NCBI RefSeq assembly: GCF_022095695.1
Contig: NZ_JAIFZM010000016.1
Span: 18,611 to 82,610 of the forward strand
Direction: 5' to 3'
Source: Oceanobacillus jordanicus
Lineage (GTDB): Bacteria > Bacillota > Bacilli > Bacillales > Amphibacillaceae
DNA: 64,000 bases
Part shown: piece after piece, positions 39,746 to 49,566 of the stretch
How positions within the stretch are numbered: the first letter of the stretch is position 1
Layout: every line of letters begins with the position of its first letter
Position numbers and translations under genes: made by a program
The notes under the pieces: model-generated
Told to the model about the DNA's origin: nothing
The model's database searches: none
Seen by the model: the letters and a program-made list of their open reading frames with translations, nothing else

Positions 39746-41110
39746 TTAATGATTTTTTACAACTTCATGACCTCGGACATTCCAAGTGATTGCAAACAAT
39801 ACTACTGCAAGCGCACAAGAAACTGTTAATAACATGAAACCAGCATCCCAGCTGAAGTGCTGAACTACAAAGCCCATAATTGCATTTGCTGATACAGCAC
39901 CACCGATATAACCAAAGAAGCCAGTTAATCCAGCAGCAGTACCAGCAGCTTTTTTAGGTACAAAATCGAGAGCTTGTAAGCCAATTAGCATAACAGGACC
40001 ATAAATCAAGAAACCAATGGCGATTAATGCAATATTGTCTACAAGTGGGTTACCAGCAGGATTGAACCAGTACACAAGAACTGCGACTAGCACGCCGATC
40101 ATAAACACAACACCAGCTGGTCCGCGACGGCCTTTAAAGACTTTATCGGAAATATAACCACATAACAGCGTACCAGGAATTCCTGCCCACTCATATAGGA
40201 AGTAAGCAATTCCGGACTCACTCATATTAAAACCTTTTTCTTCACTTAAATAGGTTGGAGCCCAATCCAACACGCCATAACGTACAAAATAAACAAAAAT
40301 ATTAGCAATAGCAATAGCCCAAACCCATTTATTATTTAGTACATATTTGAATAGAATTTCTTTTGTAGTTAGTTCTGTTTCAAATATTTTTTTGGATTTA
40401 CTTGGATAATCATCTCGATGTTCTTCAATTGGAGGCAAACCTTCTGATTGTGGAGTATCTCGAATCAATGCAAAAGCAATAATTGCAACTACGACAGCGA
40501 CTAACGCTGGTAAAATAAATACTCCTTCATAGCCTATAAAGGTTGCACCAAAATAGGTTGTGGCAAGCGATACACCACCAATAGCCAATGGAGCCATAAG
40601 TCCTCCACCCACATTGTGTGCCACATTCCAAATAGCGGTCTTACCACCACGTTCACTCACACTAAACCAATGTACAAGAACACGTCCAGAAGGCGGCCAG
40701 CCCATCCCTTGAACCCAACCGTTAAGGAATAACATAATAAACATAATGGTGATGGTTGATGTGAAAAAAGGAATAAATCCCATTAATAAATTTATAATTG
40801 CCGACAAAATTAAACCAGTGACTAGAAAAACTCTAGCATTACTTCGATCTGAGATCGTTGCCATAACAAATTTACTTATTCCATAGGCAATGGAAATAGC
40901 AGATAAAGCTAGACCTAATTCACCCTTTGAGAAACCTTCTTCTGTAAGATAAGGCATAGCAAGTGAAAAGTTCTTCCGAATTAAATAATAAGCTGCATAA
41001 CCAATGAATATTCCCATAAAGACTTGAAATCTAAGTTTTTTATACTCAGCATCTATCTTATCCTCTGGTAATCTTTCTTTGGCTGAAGCAGGTTTAAAAA
41101 ATTTCAACAT
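39746..41110 (-). CDS. glpT: Glycerol-3-phosphate/phosphate antiporter GlpT
   Basis: 454 residues, 12 transmembrane segments, major facilitator superfamily organophosphate antiporter. [54 protein letters not shown] and [17 protein letters not shown] are family signatures. AAGGAGGGG precedes the ATG. It is inserted between bofA and yaaL, genes that adjoin in B. subtilis, and is flanked by ISL3-like remnants and a truncated sensor kinase gene. A cre site lies 245 bp upstream. Confidence 0.95.
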   Translation of the reverse strand: MLKFFKPASAKERLPEDKIDAEYKKLRFQVFMGIFIGYAAYYLIRKNFSLAMPYLTEEGFSKGELGLALSAISIAYGISKFVMATISDRSNARVFLVTGLILSAIINLLMGFIPFFTSTITIMFIMLFLNGWVQGMGWPPSGRVLVHWFSVSERGGKTAIWNVAHNVGGGLMAPLAIGGVSLATTYFGATFIGYEGVFILPALVAVVVAIIAFALIRDTPQSEGLPPIEEHRDDYPSKSKKIFETELTTKEILFKYVLNNKWVWAIAIANIFVYFVRYGVLDWAPTYLSEEKGFNMSESGIAYFLYEWAGIPGTLLCGYISDKVFKGRRGPAGVVFMIGVLVAVLVYWFNPAGNPLVDNIALIAIGFLIYGPVMLIGLQALDFVPKKAAGTAAGLTGFFGYIGGAVSANAIMGFVVQHFSWDAGFMLLTVSCALAVVLFAITWNVRGHEVVKNH

Positions 41111-41354
41111 AAAAGCCCCTCCTTGTTGTATATAAAAATAGAAAACAAACTCTCAAAAAATCCATTAAAATAATGGTTAACTAACCCTCCTTCGTTAGTA
41201 AAGCTGAAGTCGCTAGATAAGTAGATAGGATTTCACACAAAAAAGCCATACTAAAACATATACATCCCAAAAGGAATGTATATAAATAGTATAGTCTCCT
41301 CGTCTCCGCCACCTCTTAACTTGTAGAATTAAGAATAAATGATTTTTTAAAAAA

Positions 41355-41368
41355 TGTCAACGCTTACA
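41355..41368. promoter_or_regulatory. Catabolite-responsive element (cre) upstream of glpT
   Basis: TGTCAACGCTTACA; its complement TGTAAGCGTTGACA fits the CcpA consensus TGWAANCGNTNNCA at all fixed positions. It lies between glpT and the kinase fragment, so either gene may have been its target. Confidence 0.65.
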
Positions 41369-41516
41369 ATGAAACATTATAAATAGAAATAGAATTCCTT
41401 CTTGATAGACATAGATTCATTGTCTACACTAAAAATCAGTCTATAAATCTATAAAAGCATGCACCCTTCTGTATATAGAGTAATAAATCAACTAGGTTAT
41501 AGAATGGTTTTGTAGA

Positions 41517-41696
41517 ATGAGAAAAATCTCTTTACAAAAAAAGATACTAGTCTTCATAATTAGTCTAATTTTATTTGTTATTATTGCTATTACAGCCATA
41601 AATAGCTATCTTGAGTCTAAGGAAGTAGAGGAACAAATGGGGGAAAGAGCTATACAGGCTGCTCGAACTATTTCTTTCAACACAAATAAGCGATAA
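41517..41696 (+). pseudogene. Truncated CitA/DcuS-like sensor histidine kinase (5' end only)
   Basis: From ATG at 41517, MRKISLQKKILVFIISLILF, then VIIAITAINSYLESKEVEEQ and MGERAIQAARTISF, exactly the start of a CitA/CitS/DcuS sensor kinase: short cytoplasmic end, first transmembrane helix, start of the extracellular cache domain. After about 54 codons the frame enters the ISL3-like remnant and stops at 41694-41696. Sensor, kinase and regulator gene are missing. The lost system may have controlled the adjacent transporter. Confidence 0.72.
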
Positions 41697-41888
41697 ACTC
41701 CATCTATTTCTTCTGTATGCTGAACCGTAAACCCTTCAATTCCTGGTAATTTAACGGTAGAATTCAATTACATGTTTCTCCTTTTTGTTTGGTTGTTTGA
41801 ACTGCACCCAGTGTAACAAATAAGGAGCTTGCGTGCTTTTTATTTATATTCAGAAGATTATCCTCACTCCACCAAATATTTTAGAACC
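41684..41888 (-). mobile_element. ISL3-like element, second terminal remnant
   Basis: A 205-bp segment about 88-90% identical to 39422-39626 and in the same orientation. Minus-strand end GGTTCTAAAATATTTGGTGG; coding part reads TVKLPGIEGFTVQHTEEIDG then VYRLFV, an ISL3-type transposase N-terminus without the frameshift of the other copy. It is cut off at the join with the kinase fragment. Confidence 0.62.
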
Positions 41889-41928
41889 AAAAAAGGCAAG
41901 GGAACACAATAGGTTCCCTTGCCTTTTT
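41889..41928 (-). terminator. Terminator of the dnaX-recR-yaaL unit
   Basis: AAAAAGGCAAGGGAAC / GTTCCCTTGCCTTTTT, a 16-bp stem with T-runs on both strands, 45 bp past yaaL. The IS remnant ends exactly at its edge. Confidence 0.88.
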
Positions 41929-41973
41929 GGAATAGAAATGTAAAGAAATTTTGCTCTTAGAAATTCTCTGTGG

Positions 41974-42189
41974 TTAGCGGAAACTCATGGCACTAACTTT
42001 ACGATGCCTTGCCTCACGGAGTAAAAATAAATAATTCGCTTGAGCAAGTGCTTCTCTATTTACCGCGTGTACCGGTCGATCAATGCTTTGTTCTAGCAAA
42101 GAAGAGATGTGCTTCCATTCGTTTTCCAATTTGAATATTGAATCTAATAATTGCTCATCCATATCGCTTTTTTTAATTTTTTTGGCCAT
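41974..42189 (-). CDS. yaaL: DUF2508 protein YaaL
   Basis: 71 residues from ATG at 42189 (AGGTGGGACAC upstream). LLDSIFKLENEWKHISSLLE and ALAQANYLFLLREARHRKVS identify YaaL. A helical protein of unknown function, always next to recR in Bacillus; 16 bp after recR and cotranscribed. Confidence 0.88.
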   Translation of the reverse strand: MAKKIKKSDMDEQLLDSIFKLENEWKHISSLLEQSIDRPVHAVNREALAQANYLFLLREARHRKVSAMSFR

Positions 42190-42205
42190 GTGTCCCACCT
42201 AATCC

Positions 42206-42805
42206 CTACAAATCTCTTCTACCTTCCAACGCTTTTGATAGTGTTACTTCATCTGCATATTCCAAATCCCCACCGACTGGAAGACCGTGCGCGATACGAG
42301 TTGTTCGTACCCCTGATGGCTTTACTAGACGGGAGATATACATCGCCGTTGCCTCTCCCTCGATATTTGGGTTAGTGGCAAGAATCAGTTCTTTTACCTC
42401 TTCGTCTTTAAGGCGATTAATTAAATCTGGTACGTTAATATCCTCTGGGCCAATTCCGTCCATTGGAGAAATAGCGCCATGAAGGACATGGTATTTACCG
42501 TGGAACTCCTTCATCTTTTCCATTGCTATCACATCTTTAGGATCTTGAACTACACAGATGATGGACGCGTCCCTTGATGTATCCTGACAGATGGAACATG
42601 GATCTTGATCCGTAATATGCCCACACACAGAACAATGCGTTAGTTCACGCTTGGCATTTACGAGAGCCTTGGCAAAGTCCATTACGTCGTCCTCTTTCAT
42701 ATTCAAAACAAAAAATGCCAGTCGGACAGCAGTCTTAGGTCCAATCCCCGGCAATTTTGTAAAACTGTCAATAAGTTTAGATATTGGTTCTGGATAGTAC
42801 ATCAT
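42206..42805 (-). CDS. recR: Recombination mediator RecR
   Basis: 199 residues. N-terminal helix-hairpin-helix ([20 protein letters not shown]), four-Cys zinc finger [16 protein letters not shown], and Toprim domain [17 protein letters not shown] ... [19 protein letters not shown]. Works with RecF/RecO to load RecA. Downstream of ebfC. Confidence 0.97.
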   Translation of the reverse strand: MMYYPEPISKLIDSFTKLPGIGPKTAVRLAFFVLNMKEDDVMDFAKALVNAKRELTHCSVCGHITDQDPCSICQDTSRDASIICVVQDPKDVIAMEKMKEFHGKYHVLHGAISPMDGIGPEDINVPDLINRLKDEEVKELILATNPNIEGEATAMYISRLVKPSGVRTTRIAHGLPVGGDLEYADEVTLSKALEGRRDL

Positions 42806-42920
42806 TTTCCTCCTAGAAGCGACACAAGCAAGGGCCTAGACTAACATTGCTATCCACCCACTTGCTATTAAGCCCAGCATGCTGCCTCCCCGCTTCACAG
42901 GTGGCAGCGCTGATGTGAAA

Positions 42921-43241
42921 CTAGAACATTCCTGGCATATTCAACCCTTTGGTGAATTGTCCCATCGTGTCATTCGTTTTATCTTCAATTTGCTTAATTA
43001 CATCGTTTGTTGCTGCAAGGATGAGATCTTGTAGCATATCAATATCATCTGGATCTACAACTTCTTCCTTAATCTGTACATCCGTAATTTCTTTTTTACC
43101 ATTTGCAGTAACAGTAACCATTCCCCCACCTGCTGATGCCTCAAACGTCATTTCATGGAGTTCATCCTGTGCCTGCATCATTTTTTTCTGCATTTTTTGC
43201 ATTTGTTTCATCATTCCGCCCATATTTCCCATACCTTTCAT
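42921..43241 (-). CDS. yaaK: Nucleoid-associated protein EbfC/YbaB family (YaaK)
   Basis: 106 residues. Met/Gln-rich N-terminal helix ([20 protein letters not shown]) and [20 protein letters not shown], the YbaB/EbfC tweezer-dimer fold that binds DNA. Between dnaX and recR, as in most Firmicutes. AAAGGAGGCG precedes the start. Confidence 0.95.
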   Translation of the reverse strand: MKGMGNMGGMMKQMQKMQKKMMQAQDELHEMTFEASAGGGMVTVTANGKKEITDVQIKEEVVDPDDIDMLQDLILAATNDVIKQIEDKTNDTMGQFTKGLNMPGMF

Positions 43242-43296
43242 GGAAAACGCCTCCTTTAAATTAAACTTAGCATTATTTTACCAAACTTTAGTAAAG

Positions 43297-44994
43297 CTAA
43301 TCATGTATTTCAATCAGATCATCTCCAACAAGCTTTCGTGCCTCTTCCACCAGTGGATCAACCTGTTGTTCCTCAGACTCGTTGCTTTTTTCTTGGTTAT
43401 TTATATAATCTGTTCTAATTTCCGACCAATTCAATTCGGGAATAGGAATAATAGTCAGCTGCTTGTTCAGTACACTTGCAAGTACTGATTCGACCGTCTC
43501 CCGGTTATCAAGAAATAAGGAACAGTGAATCTCATACTTAAATGCCACAATTATCGCCTGATCTGATGCTGCTACAGGCTTACTATCCTGTATTGTAGCA
43601 TGTGCAGGAGCATTTGATGACTTAAGCTTCGAAAGAAAGTTTGCCCACTGACCGTGCACATTTTTCAATGCGGCTTTTTCCGCCTGCTTTAACACATCAC
43701 GAATGCGCTCATTCGGAATTTTATAGCTATTTTTCGTTGCCCTTGCCTGTGGTCTGCGCTGCTCTCTTGGAGCGGCAGCTTGCACAGCTGCTTGTGGGTT
43801 TTGTTTTAAAGCAGCTACTTCTTTTTCTAGCGCTGATAGCTTACTGGTCAGTTTCATGACGGCTTCGGAATCCTCGTTTCTTTCCGTTACCGTTGCTGCT
43901 TCAGTTTGCTGTTGTCCGTTTGTAAGAGACAGGACTGCTATTTCAATAAACACCTTGGGACTGTTCGTCCACTTCATCTCTTGCTGGCATTGATTTAGTT
44001 CCATGATTGCCTGTTGTACCCATTGGACCGACACAGCTTCTGCCAAAGAAGTAAAGCTTTCATCTGTCCTCGCCCTCTCCAGTAACCCTTCAAGCGATGG
44101 AGCACTCTTAAATAGCAGGAGATCACGCAAGAAGTAAATCATGTCATAGACAAAACGGCCTGGATCTTTACCACGACTTATCAATTCATCCAATTGTTTT
44201 AATGCATGTTGGACGTTTTTTTCGTGCATGGATTGTACCATATCCGTTAAAATCTGTTGCGAAACACCGCCAGTAACTGCGAGGACATCCTCCAGTTCAA
44301 CCTTTTCTTCACTATAGGAAATTGCCTGATCTAGTATACTTAGCGCATCACGCATTCCGCCTTCTGCTGCAAGTGCCACTGTTTCCATTGCTTCCTGAGA
44401 AACAGAAATACCTTCTGCATCGATAATCGACTGCATACGCTCCACAATCGCTGCATTGGAAATTGGCTTAAAGTCGAACCGTTGGCACCTTGAGAGAATC
44501 GTTAATGGAATCTTATGTGGCTCTGTTGTCGCAAGAATAAAGACAACGTGCTTTGGTGGTTCTTCCAATGTTTTCAATAAGGCATTAAAAGCATTCGTAG
44601 AGATCATATGCACTTCATCAATAATATATACTTTATAGGGAACAGAGCTGGAAGCGTACTTCACCTTATCCCGTATGTCACGAATATCCTCCACACTTGT
44701 GTTGGAGGCCGCGTCAATTTCAATTACATCCGAAATCGACCCATCCTGAATTCCGCGGCATGCCGCACATTCATTACAAGGTTCCTTTGCGGGCGCTTGT
44801 TCACAGTTTATCGTTTTGGCGAAAATTTTTGCAGCACTCGTTTTCCCCGTTCCACGTGGGCCCGAGAATACATAAGCATGCGAAAACTTCTCCTGGACAA
44901 TCGCATTTTGCAATGTACGTGTAATATGTGTTTGTCCGACTACGTCCTGAAATTTTCTAGGACGCCAAACGCGATATAATGCCTGATAGCTCAT
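43297..44994 (-). CDS. dnaX: DNA polymerase III gamma/tau subunit DnaX
   Basis: 565 residues. Clamp-loader AAA+ module: P-loop GPRGTGKTS (45-53), zinc cluster CEQAPAKEPCNECAAC, IIDEVHMIS, ILATTEPHKIPLTILSRC. The tau region follows from about residue 370 with a Gln/Ala-rich linker. No A-run slippery site for gamma synthesis was noticed. Heads the dnaX-yaaK-recR-yaaL unit. Confidence 0.96.
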   Translation of the reverse strand: MSYQALYRVWRPRKFQDVVGQTHITRTLQNAIVQEKFSHAYVFSGPRGTGKTSAAKIFAKTINCEQAPAKEPCNECAACRGIQDGSISDVIEIDAASNTSVEDIRDIRDKVKYASSSVPYKVYIIDEVHMISTNAFNALLKTLEEPPKHVVFILATTEPHKIPLTILSRCQRFDFKPISNAAIVERMQSIIDAEGISVSQEAMETVALAAEGGMRDALSILDQAISYSEEKVELEDVLAVTGGVSQQILTDMVQSMHEKNVQHALKQLDELISRGKDPGRFVYDMIYFLRDLLLFKSAPSLEGLLERARTDESFTSLAEAVSVQWVQQAIMELNQCQQEMKWTNSPKVFIEIAVLSLTNGQQQTEAATVTERNEDSEAVMKLTSKLSALEKEVAALKQNPQAAVQAAAPREQRRPQARATKNSYKIPNERIRDVLKQAEKAALKNVHGQWANFLSKLKSSNAPAHATIQDSKPVAASDQAIIVAFKYEIHCSLFLDNRETVESVLASVLNKQLTIIPIPELNWSEIRTDYINNQEKSNESEEQQVDPLVEEARKLVGDDLIEIHD

Positions 44995-45225
44995 AATACA
45001 AAATCCCCTCTATGATCTCTTTCTAATTATACTCTATTTACAGGGTGAATGTGAACCGTAGCTTGTTACAGTTTTAACAAAAATTATGTGTGCAAGACAA
45101 AAGGTTATACTGTCTAGCCACAAGCCTCCCGGTTACTGCATGATTGAAGTTCTTCTGCCCCCTAATAATAGGGAACAAAAAAGATTAGTGCGTACGTAAA
45201 TTCTCTATATAAAGTCTATTCTGTT

Positions 45226-45253
45226 TTGCCTGCTTGCTATTTTCCTTTATAAT
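45226..45253 (+). promoter_or_regulatory. Promoter of the carbonic anhydrase gene
   Basis: TTGCCT (45226-45231), 16-bp spacer, TATAAT (45248-45253), about 30 bp before the ATG. Confidence 0.6.
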
Positions 45254-45284
45254 AAATAAGAAACAAGTATGAAGGAGAATTGAT

Positions 45285-45851
45285 ATGAGTCTATTAAATG
45301 ATATCTTATCCTATAATGAAGAATTTGTAGAAAAAAAGGAATATGAAGCATACCAGAAAGGCAAGGTTCCCAATAAACGCTTACTAATCTTATCATGTAT
45401 GGATACACGATTAGTCGAACTTTTACCAAAGGCAATGAATGTTGGGAATGGGGACGTGAAAATCTTAAAAACAGCAGGCGCGCTTGTCTCCCACCCCTTC
45501 GGCAGTATTATGCGGAGTATTTTAGTTGGTGTCTATGAACTTGGCATTGACGAAATATGTGTAGTAGGACACCATGATTGCGGGATGTCCGGGATCAAAG
45601 TAGACGCTACACTACAGAAAATGAAAGAGCGTGGTGTGACAGAAGAGAAACTGGATACACTCGCATTTTCCGGTATTGACTTTGAACAATTCCTACAAGG
45701 TTTTGATAAAGTAGAGGACAGTGTTAAACACAGTGTTTCCACTGTACATAACCATCCACTGCTGCCAACTGATGTACCCGTACACGGACTTGTAATCAAT
45801 CCGGATACAGGAAAGCTTGATCTTGTCGTTGATGGATATGCAACTAAATAA
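45285..45851 (+). CDS. Beta-class carbonic anhydrase
   Basis: 188 residues. Zinc ligands Cys38 (SCMDTR, with Asp40 and Arg42 as the catalytic dyad), His96 and Cys99 (GHHDCG). Interconverts CO2 and bicarbonate; closest in form to the small YtiB-type enzymes of Bacillus. GAAGGAGAATTG precedes the ATG. It is a plus-strand insertion between dnaX and the SRP RNA gene, absent there in B. subtilis, with its own promoter and a shared terminator. Confidence 0.93.
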   Translation: MSLLNDILSYNEEFVEKKEYEAYQKGKVPNKRLLILSCMDTRLVELLPKAMNVGNGDVKILKTAGALVSHPFGSIMRSILVGVYELGIDEICVVGHHDCGMSGIKVDATLQKMKERGVTEEKLDTLAFSGIDFEQFLQGFDKVEDSVKHSVSTVHNHPLLPTDVPVHGLVINPDTGKLDLVVDGYATK

Positions 45852-45856
45852 AAAGA

Positions 45857-45892
45857 AAAGCCTTCAGCCCTTAATGGACTGAAGGCTTTCTT
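45857..45892. terminator. Bidirectional terminator: carbonic anhydrase and SRP RNA
   Basis: AAAGCCTTCAG (45857-45867) / CTGAAGGCTTT (45879-45889), with T-rich tracts on both strands; it serves two convergent genes. Confidence 0.85.
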
Positions 45893-45900
45893 TATATGTA

Positions 45901-46170
45901 TGCCGTGCACCCACCGTCGATTTGACGGCCCTATGCGTTACCTAAGTTCATGGCTCGGCCCAGGCTTCCCCGCGGCACACGGAGATAACCACTTACTGCT
46001 GCTTCCTTCCGGACCTGACAGAATTCATGGGTCTCTGTTGCGCAGGACCTGGACGTCAACACCACTCCCTTAGGGCAGACCATAAAGTCGCCAAACCTTG
46101 GGTGGGAATTCGGCCTCGCTATAGCGGATTGCGAGTACAGGGCACCGCTACCTCCCCGCTTAGCACGACA
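45901..46170 (-). ncRNA. scr: Signal recognition particle RNA (scRNA, Bacillus long type)
   Basis: About 270 nt. The minus strand contains the domain IV core GTCAGGTCCGGAAGGAAGCA and GCAGTAAG, the Alu-domain elements GGGGAGGTAGCGGTGCCCTG and GTGGTGTTGACGT, and the 3' pairing GGTGCACGG with GTCGTGC at the 5' end. It scaffolds Ffh and, in Bacillus, HBsu. Position between tadA and dnaX is conserved. End points are estimated from pairing and the promoter. Confidence 0.95.
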
Positions 46171-46176
46171 TTAACT

Positions 46177-46205
46177 ATTATAACGACTTTTTTAGTAGAA
46201 TGCAA
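46177..46205 (-). promoter_or_regulatory. Sigma-A promoter of the SRP RNA
   Basis: On the minus strand TTGCAT (46200-46205), 17-bp spacer, TATAAT (46177-46182), predicting a start near 46170. Confidence 0.8.
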
Positions 46206-46250
46206 TGATTGTCCCATACAAAAATATGGGAATAAAAGCTGGAGGCGGTT

Positions 46251-46760
<510 letters not shown>

Positions 46761-46812
46761 TTAGTTCAAATAGGTAATAAATAGAATATGACGTTAAAAA
46801 GGAGCTGCTAGC

Positions 46813-47346
46813 ATGGAAACGCCACAAAATGATACTGCTGTATTATTTGTAGATATTATAAATCATTTTGATTTTGATGGTGGAGATGACTTACTCGCCA
46901 ATACTAAAGAAATTTTACCGAACATGAAAAGGCTTCGTCAATATGCGAAGGATCATGACTTGCCTCTTATTTATATAAATGATCACTATGGCTTATGGCA
47001 GGCTGACTTTAAAAAAGTAACAGACTACTGTAAGAATGAGAAGAGCCAAGAAGTGATTGATGCGATTGGTCCAGATGATGACGACTATTTTCTTATTAAA
47101 CCACAGCATTCGGCCTTTTTCCAAACCCCTCTCCAATCGCTTTTAACAGAGCTCGGAAAAACCAAATTAATTATATCCGGTATTGCAGGGGATATTTGTA
47201 TTTTGTTTACAGCCAAGGATGCCTATATGTATAAATTTGATTTAAAAATACCAAAAAATTGTATGGCCTCTGAGAATAAGCAAACAAACGACTATGCCCT
47301 TTACCTCATGGAGTCTGTAATGAAAGCAGATATTGATACTTTCTAA
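46813..47346 (+). CDS. yaaI: Isochorismatase-family hydrolase YaaI
   Basis: 177 residues. Cysteine-hydrolase fold: AVLFVDIINHFDFDGGDDLL with the catalytic Asp, LIKPQHSAFFQTPL with the Lys region, and GIAGDICILFTAKDAYM with the nucleophilic Cys. True substrate unknown; family members cleave isochorismate or amide bonds of small molecules. AAAGGAGCTGC precedes the ATG. Divergent from tadA, as in B. subtilis. Confidence 0.88.
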   Translation: METPQNDTAVLFVDIINHFDFDGGDDLLANTKEILPNMKRLRQYAKDHDLPLIYINDHYGLWQADFKKVTDYCKNEKSQEVIDAIGPDDDDYFLIKPQHSAFFQTPLQSLLTELGKTKLIISGIAGDICILFTAKDAYMYKFDLKIPKNCMASENKQTNDYALYLMESVMKADIDTF

Positions 47347-47410
47347 TGACATAAAACGAACCCTTCCTTCATAATTTGTAAGTAGGACATCTATGAAGGA
47401 GGGATTTTTT

Positions 47411-48700
47411 ATGCAAATTCACGTGGTCGAACAAGGACAGACCTTATACGAAATAGCAAATACATATAGTACTTCTGTAACTGCAATTTCACAAGCGAAC
47501 GAACTAGACGCTCCAGATAGCCTTGTAGTAGGTCAGGCATTAGTCATTCCTATTATAGGTCGATTTTATTTTGTACAGCAAGGTGACAGCTTGTACTCGA
47601 TCGCACAGCAATTCAATATGTCACCAGAGGAGCTAGCACGTATTAACCAATTTCCAATTGGAAACATTCTCCCTGTTGGGTATCGACTTTACATCCCCCA
47701 GCAGCCTCGAAGATCCATTCAATCCGCTGCATACATTGAGCCAATGGGCGACACAGTTTCACAGACATTAAAAAATGCCGCAACTAAAAATTCTCCATAC
47801 CTAACATACCTTTCTATTTTCAGTTATAACGTGAATCGAGATGGAACGCTAACACCCCCGCCACTTAATGGGCTAGCAGCAATTGCGGAAGAAAATAATA
47901 CCGCACTCATGCTTGTTTTAACCAATCTTGAAGAGGGATCATTCAGCGCGGAGCTTGGTCATATTATTTTGACAGTGCAGGCAGTGCAAAATACCTTACT
48001 GGATAACATTATGAATGCTGCTGAAGAAGGTGGATATACGGATATTCACTTTGATTTTGAATTTCTCCGTGCAGATGACAGGGAAGCATATAACGCCTTT
48101 TTAAGAAAGGCAAAGGAGCGCTTCTCCCAGGCTGGCTTAATGCTATCTACAGCCCTTGCACCCAAAACCAGTGGAACACAGTCAGGGCAATGGTATGAAG
48201 CCCATGATTACGCTGCCCATGGAGAAATTGTTGATTTTGTTGTTCTCATGACTTATGAATGGGGATATAGCTATGGTCCTCCACTAGCAGTTTCACCACT
48301 CAACGAAGTAAGACGTGTGGTAGAATATGCCCTAACTGTAATGCCCTCTGAAAAAATTATGCTCGGTCAAAATTTATATGGGTATGACTGGACACTTCCT
48401 TATGAAGAAGGGGGAGAAGCAGCTCGCGCTGTAAGTCCGCAACAAGCTATAACCATCGCGCGGGAAAATAATGCTGAGATTCAATTTGACTCGGGTTCCC
48501 AGGCTCCATTTTTCATATACACAGATGGCGAGGGAAATCAGCATGAGGTGTGGTTTGAGGACGCTCGATCCATTCAAGCAAAATTCAACTTAATTAAAGA
48601 ACTAAACCTACGAGGAATCGCATATTGGAAACTAGGGCTAGCATTCCCGCAAAATTGGTTGTTACTAAACGACCAATTCGAAGTAGAAAAGCTCGTTTAG
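47411..48700 (+). CDS. yaaH: Spore germination lytic enzyme SleL (YaaH)
   Basis: 429 residues from ATG at 47411 (AAGGAGGGA upstream). Two LysM peptidoglycan-binding domains (about 2-48 and 51-97: VVEQGQTLYEIANTYSTSV; VQQGDSLYSIAQQFNMSPEE) and a GH18 glycosidase domain with DIHFDFEFL, whose Glu is the catalytic acid. SleL acts as N-acetylglucosaminidase on cortex fragments during germination. No signal peptide, as usual for this spore protein. Next to yaaI as in B. subtilis. Confidence 0.94.
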   Translation: MQIHVVEQGQTLYEIANTYSTSVTAISQANELDAPDSLVVGQALVIPIIGRFYFVQQGDSLYSIAQQFNMSPEELARINQFPIGNILPVGYRLYIPQQPRRSIQSAAYIEPMGDTVSQTLKNAATKNSPYLTYLSIFSYNVNRDGTLTPPPLNGLAAIAEENNTALMLVLTNLEEGSFSAELGHIILTVQAVQNTLLDNIMNAAEEGGYTDIHFDFEFLRADDREAYNAFLRKAKERFSQAGLMLSTALAPKTSGTQSGQWYEAHDYAAHGEIVDFVVLMTYEWGYSYGPPLAVSPLNEVRRVVEYALTVMPSEKIMLGQNLYGYDWTLPYEEGGEAARAVSPQQAITIARENNAEIQFDSGSQAPFFIYTDGEGNQHEVWFEDARSIQAKFNLIKELNLRGIAYWKLGLAFPQNWLLLNDQFEVEKLV

Positions 48701-48744
48701 GTATAGTAATGAAAATGTGCCAACTAAGCAAAGACTTTTTTACA

Positions 48745-48807
48745 TTAAAAAGCCGAATGGTCATTCGAATTTTGGATAGATATCGAATGCCTCATTCGGC
48801 TTTTCCT
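48745..48807 (+). terminator. Terminator of yaaH
   Basis: AAAAGCCGAATG / CATTCGGCTTTT outer stem with an inner ATTCGA/TCGAAT arm, followed by CCTTATATTT. Confidence 0.75.
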
Positions 48808-48888
48808 TATATTTAGAAGTTTTTAAACCCAATTCAGCGTCTTTTCTGTAACGCTAAATTAGTACGTCGTTTCTAATATCCCATTACC

Positions 48889-49404
48889 TTATTTTAAAAG
48901 ATTTAGGGATTCACGGTTAAATGCCGGGATATCATCAGGCTGACGGCTTGTTACAAGCTGATTTTGGCAAACTACTACTTCTTCGTCAACTACTGTTGCG
49001 CCAGCATATTCCATATCAACTTGAATGGATTTAAAGCCTGTCGCTTTACGTCCCTCTAAAGTCTTCGCTGTAATAAGCAACTGCGGACCATGACAGATTG
49101 CAAATACTGGTTTCTTTTCATCCATAAAATGCTTCGCAAACTTCACAAAGCGATCATCTGCACGTAATTGGTCTGGTGAAAAACCACCTGGAATGAATAA
49201 CGCATCGAAATCACTTGGGTTTACATCATCAATACCATAATCAACGCTTAAGCTTTCTTTATTATTCTTTCCTGTTACTTTTGCGCCTTTTTCTTTTTCA
49301 ATGGTAACCACTTCATGGCCAGCATCTTTAAATGCTTTAGCTGGATCTGTATATTCTACATCCTCAAACATGTTTGTAATCACTGTTGCGATTTTTTTAC
49401 CCAT
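48889..49404 (-). CDS. DJ-1/PfpI-family protein
   Basis: 171 residues from ATG at 49404 (AAAGGAGCGG upstream; the longer frame is rejected). KIATVITNMFEDVEYTDPAK, LFIPGGFSPDQL and the nucleophile elbow AICHGPQLL place it in the PfpI/YfkM general stress group (glyoxalase- or deglycase-like). Catalytic triad partner His follows the Cys directly. Substrate unknown. Confidence 0.9.
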   Translation of the reverse strand: MGKKIATVITNMFEDVEYTDPAKAFKDAGHEVVTIEKEKGAKVTGKNNKESLSVDYGIDDVNPSDFDALFIPGGFSPDQLRADDRFVKFAKHFMDEKKPVFAICHGPQLLITAKTLEGRKATGFKSIQVDMEYAGATVVDEEVVVCQNQLVTSRQPDDIPAFNRESLNLLK

Positions 49405-49493
49405 GAAATATCCGCTCCTTTTAGTAGTATTACATAAATAAGTGTTCCCACTTTCCAGAAAATAAAACATCCTAGTCCTTCTAGGAAAAATTG

Positions 49494-49530
49494 AAAAGAC
49501 CACGAAACGTTACTGCTTCGCGGTCTTTTC
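49494..49530 (-). terminator. Terminator of acsA
   Basis: AAAAGACCACGAA / TTCGCGGTCTTTT with one mismatch, T-runs on both strands, 37 bp past the acsA stop. Confidence 0.8.
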
Positions 49531-49566
49531 TGCAAAGATGCCTTTTAAAAGCTATCTTTAAATAGA

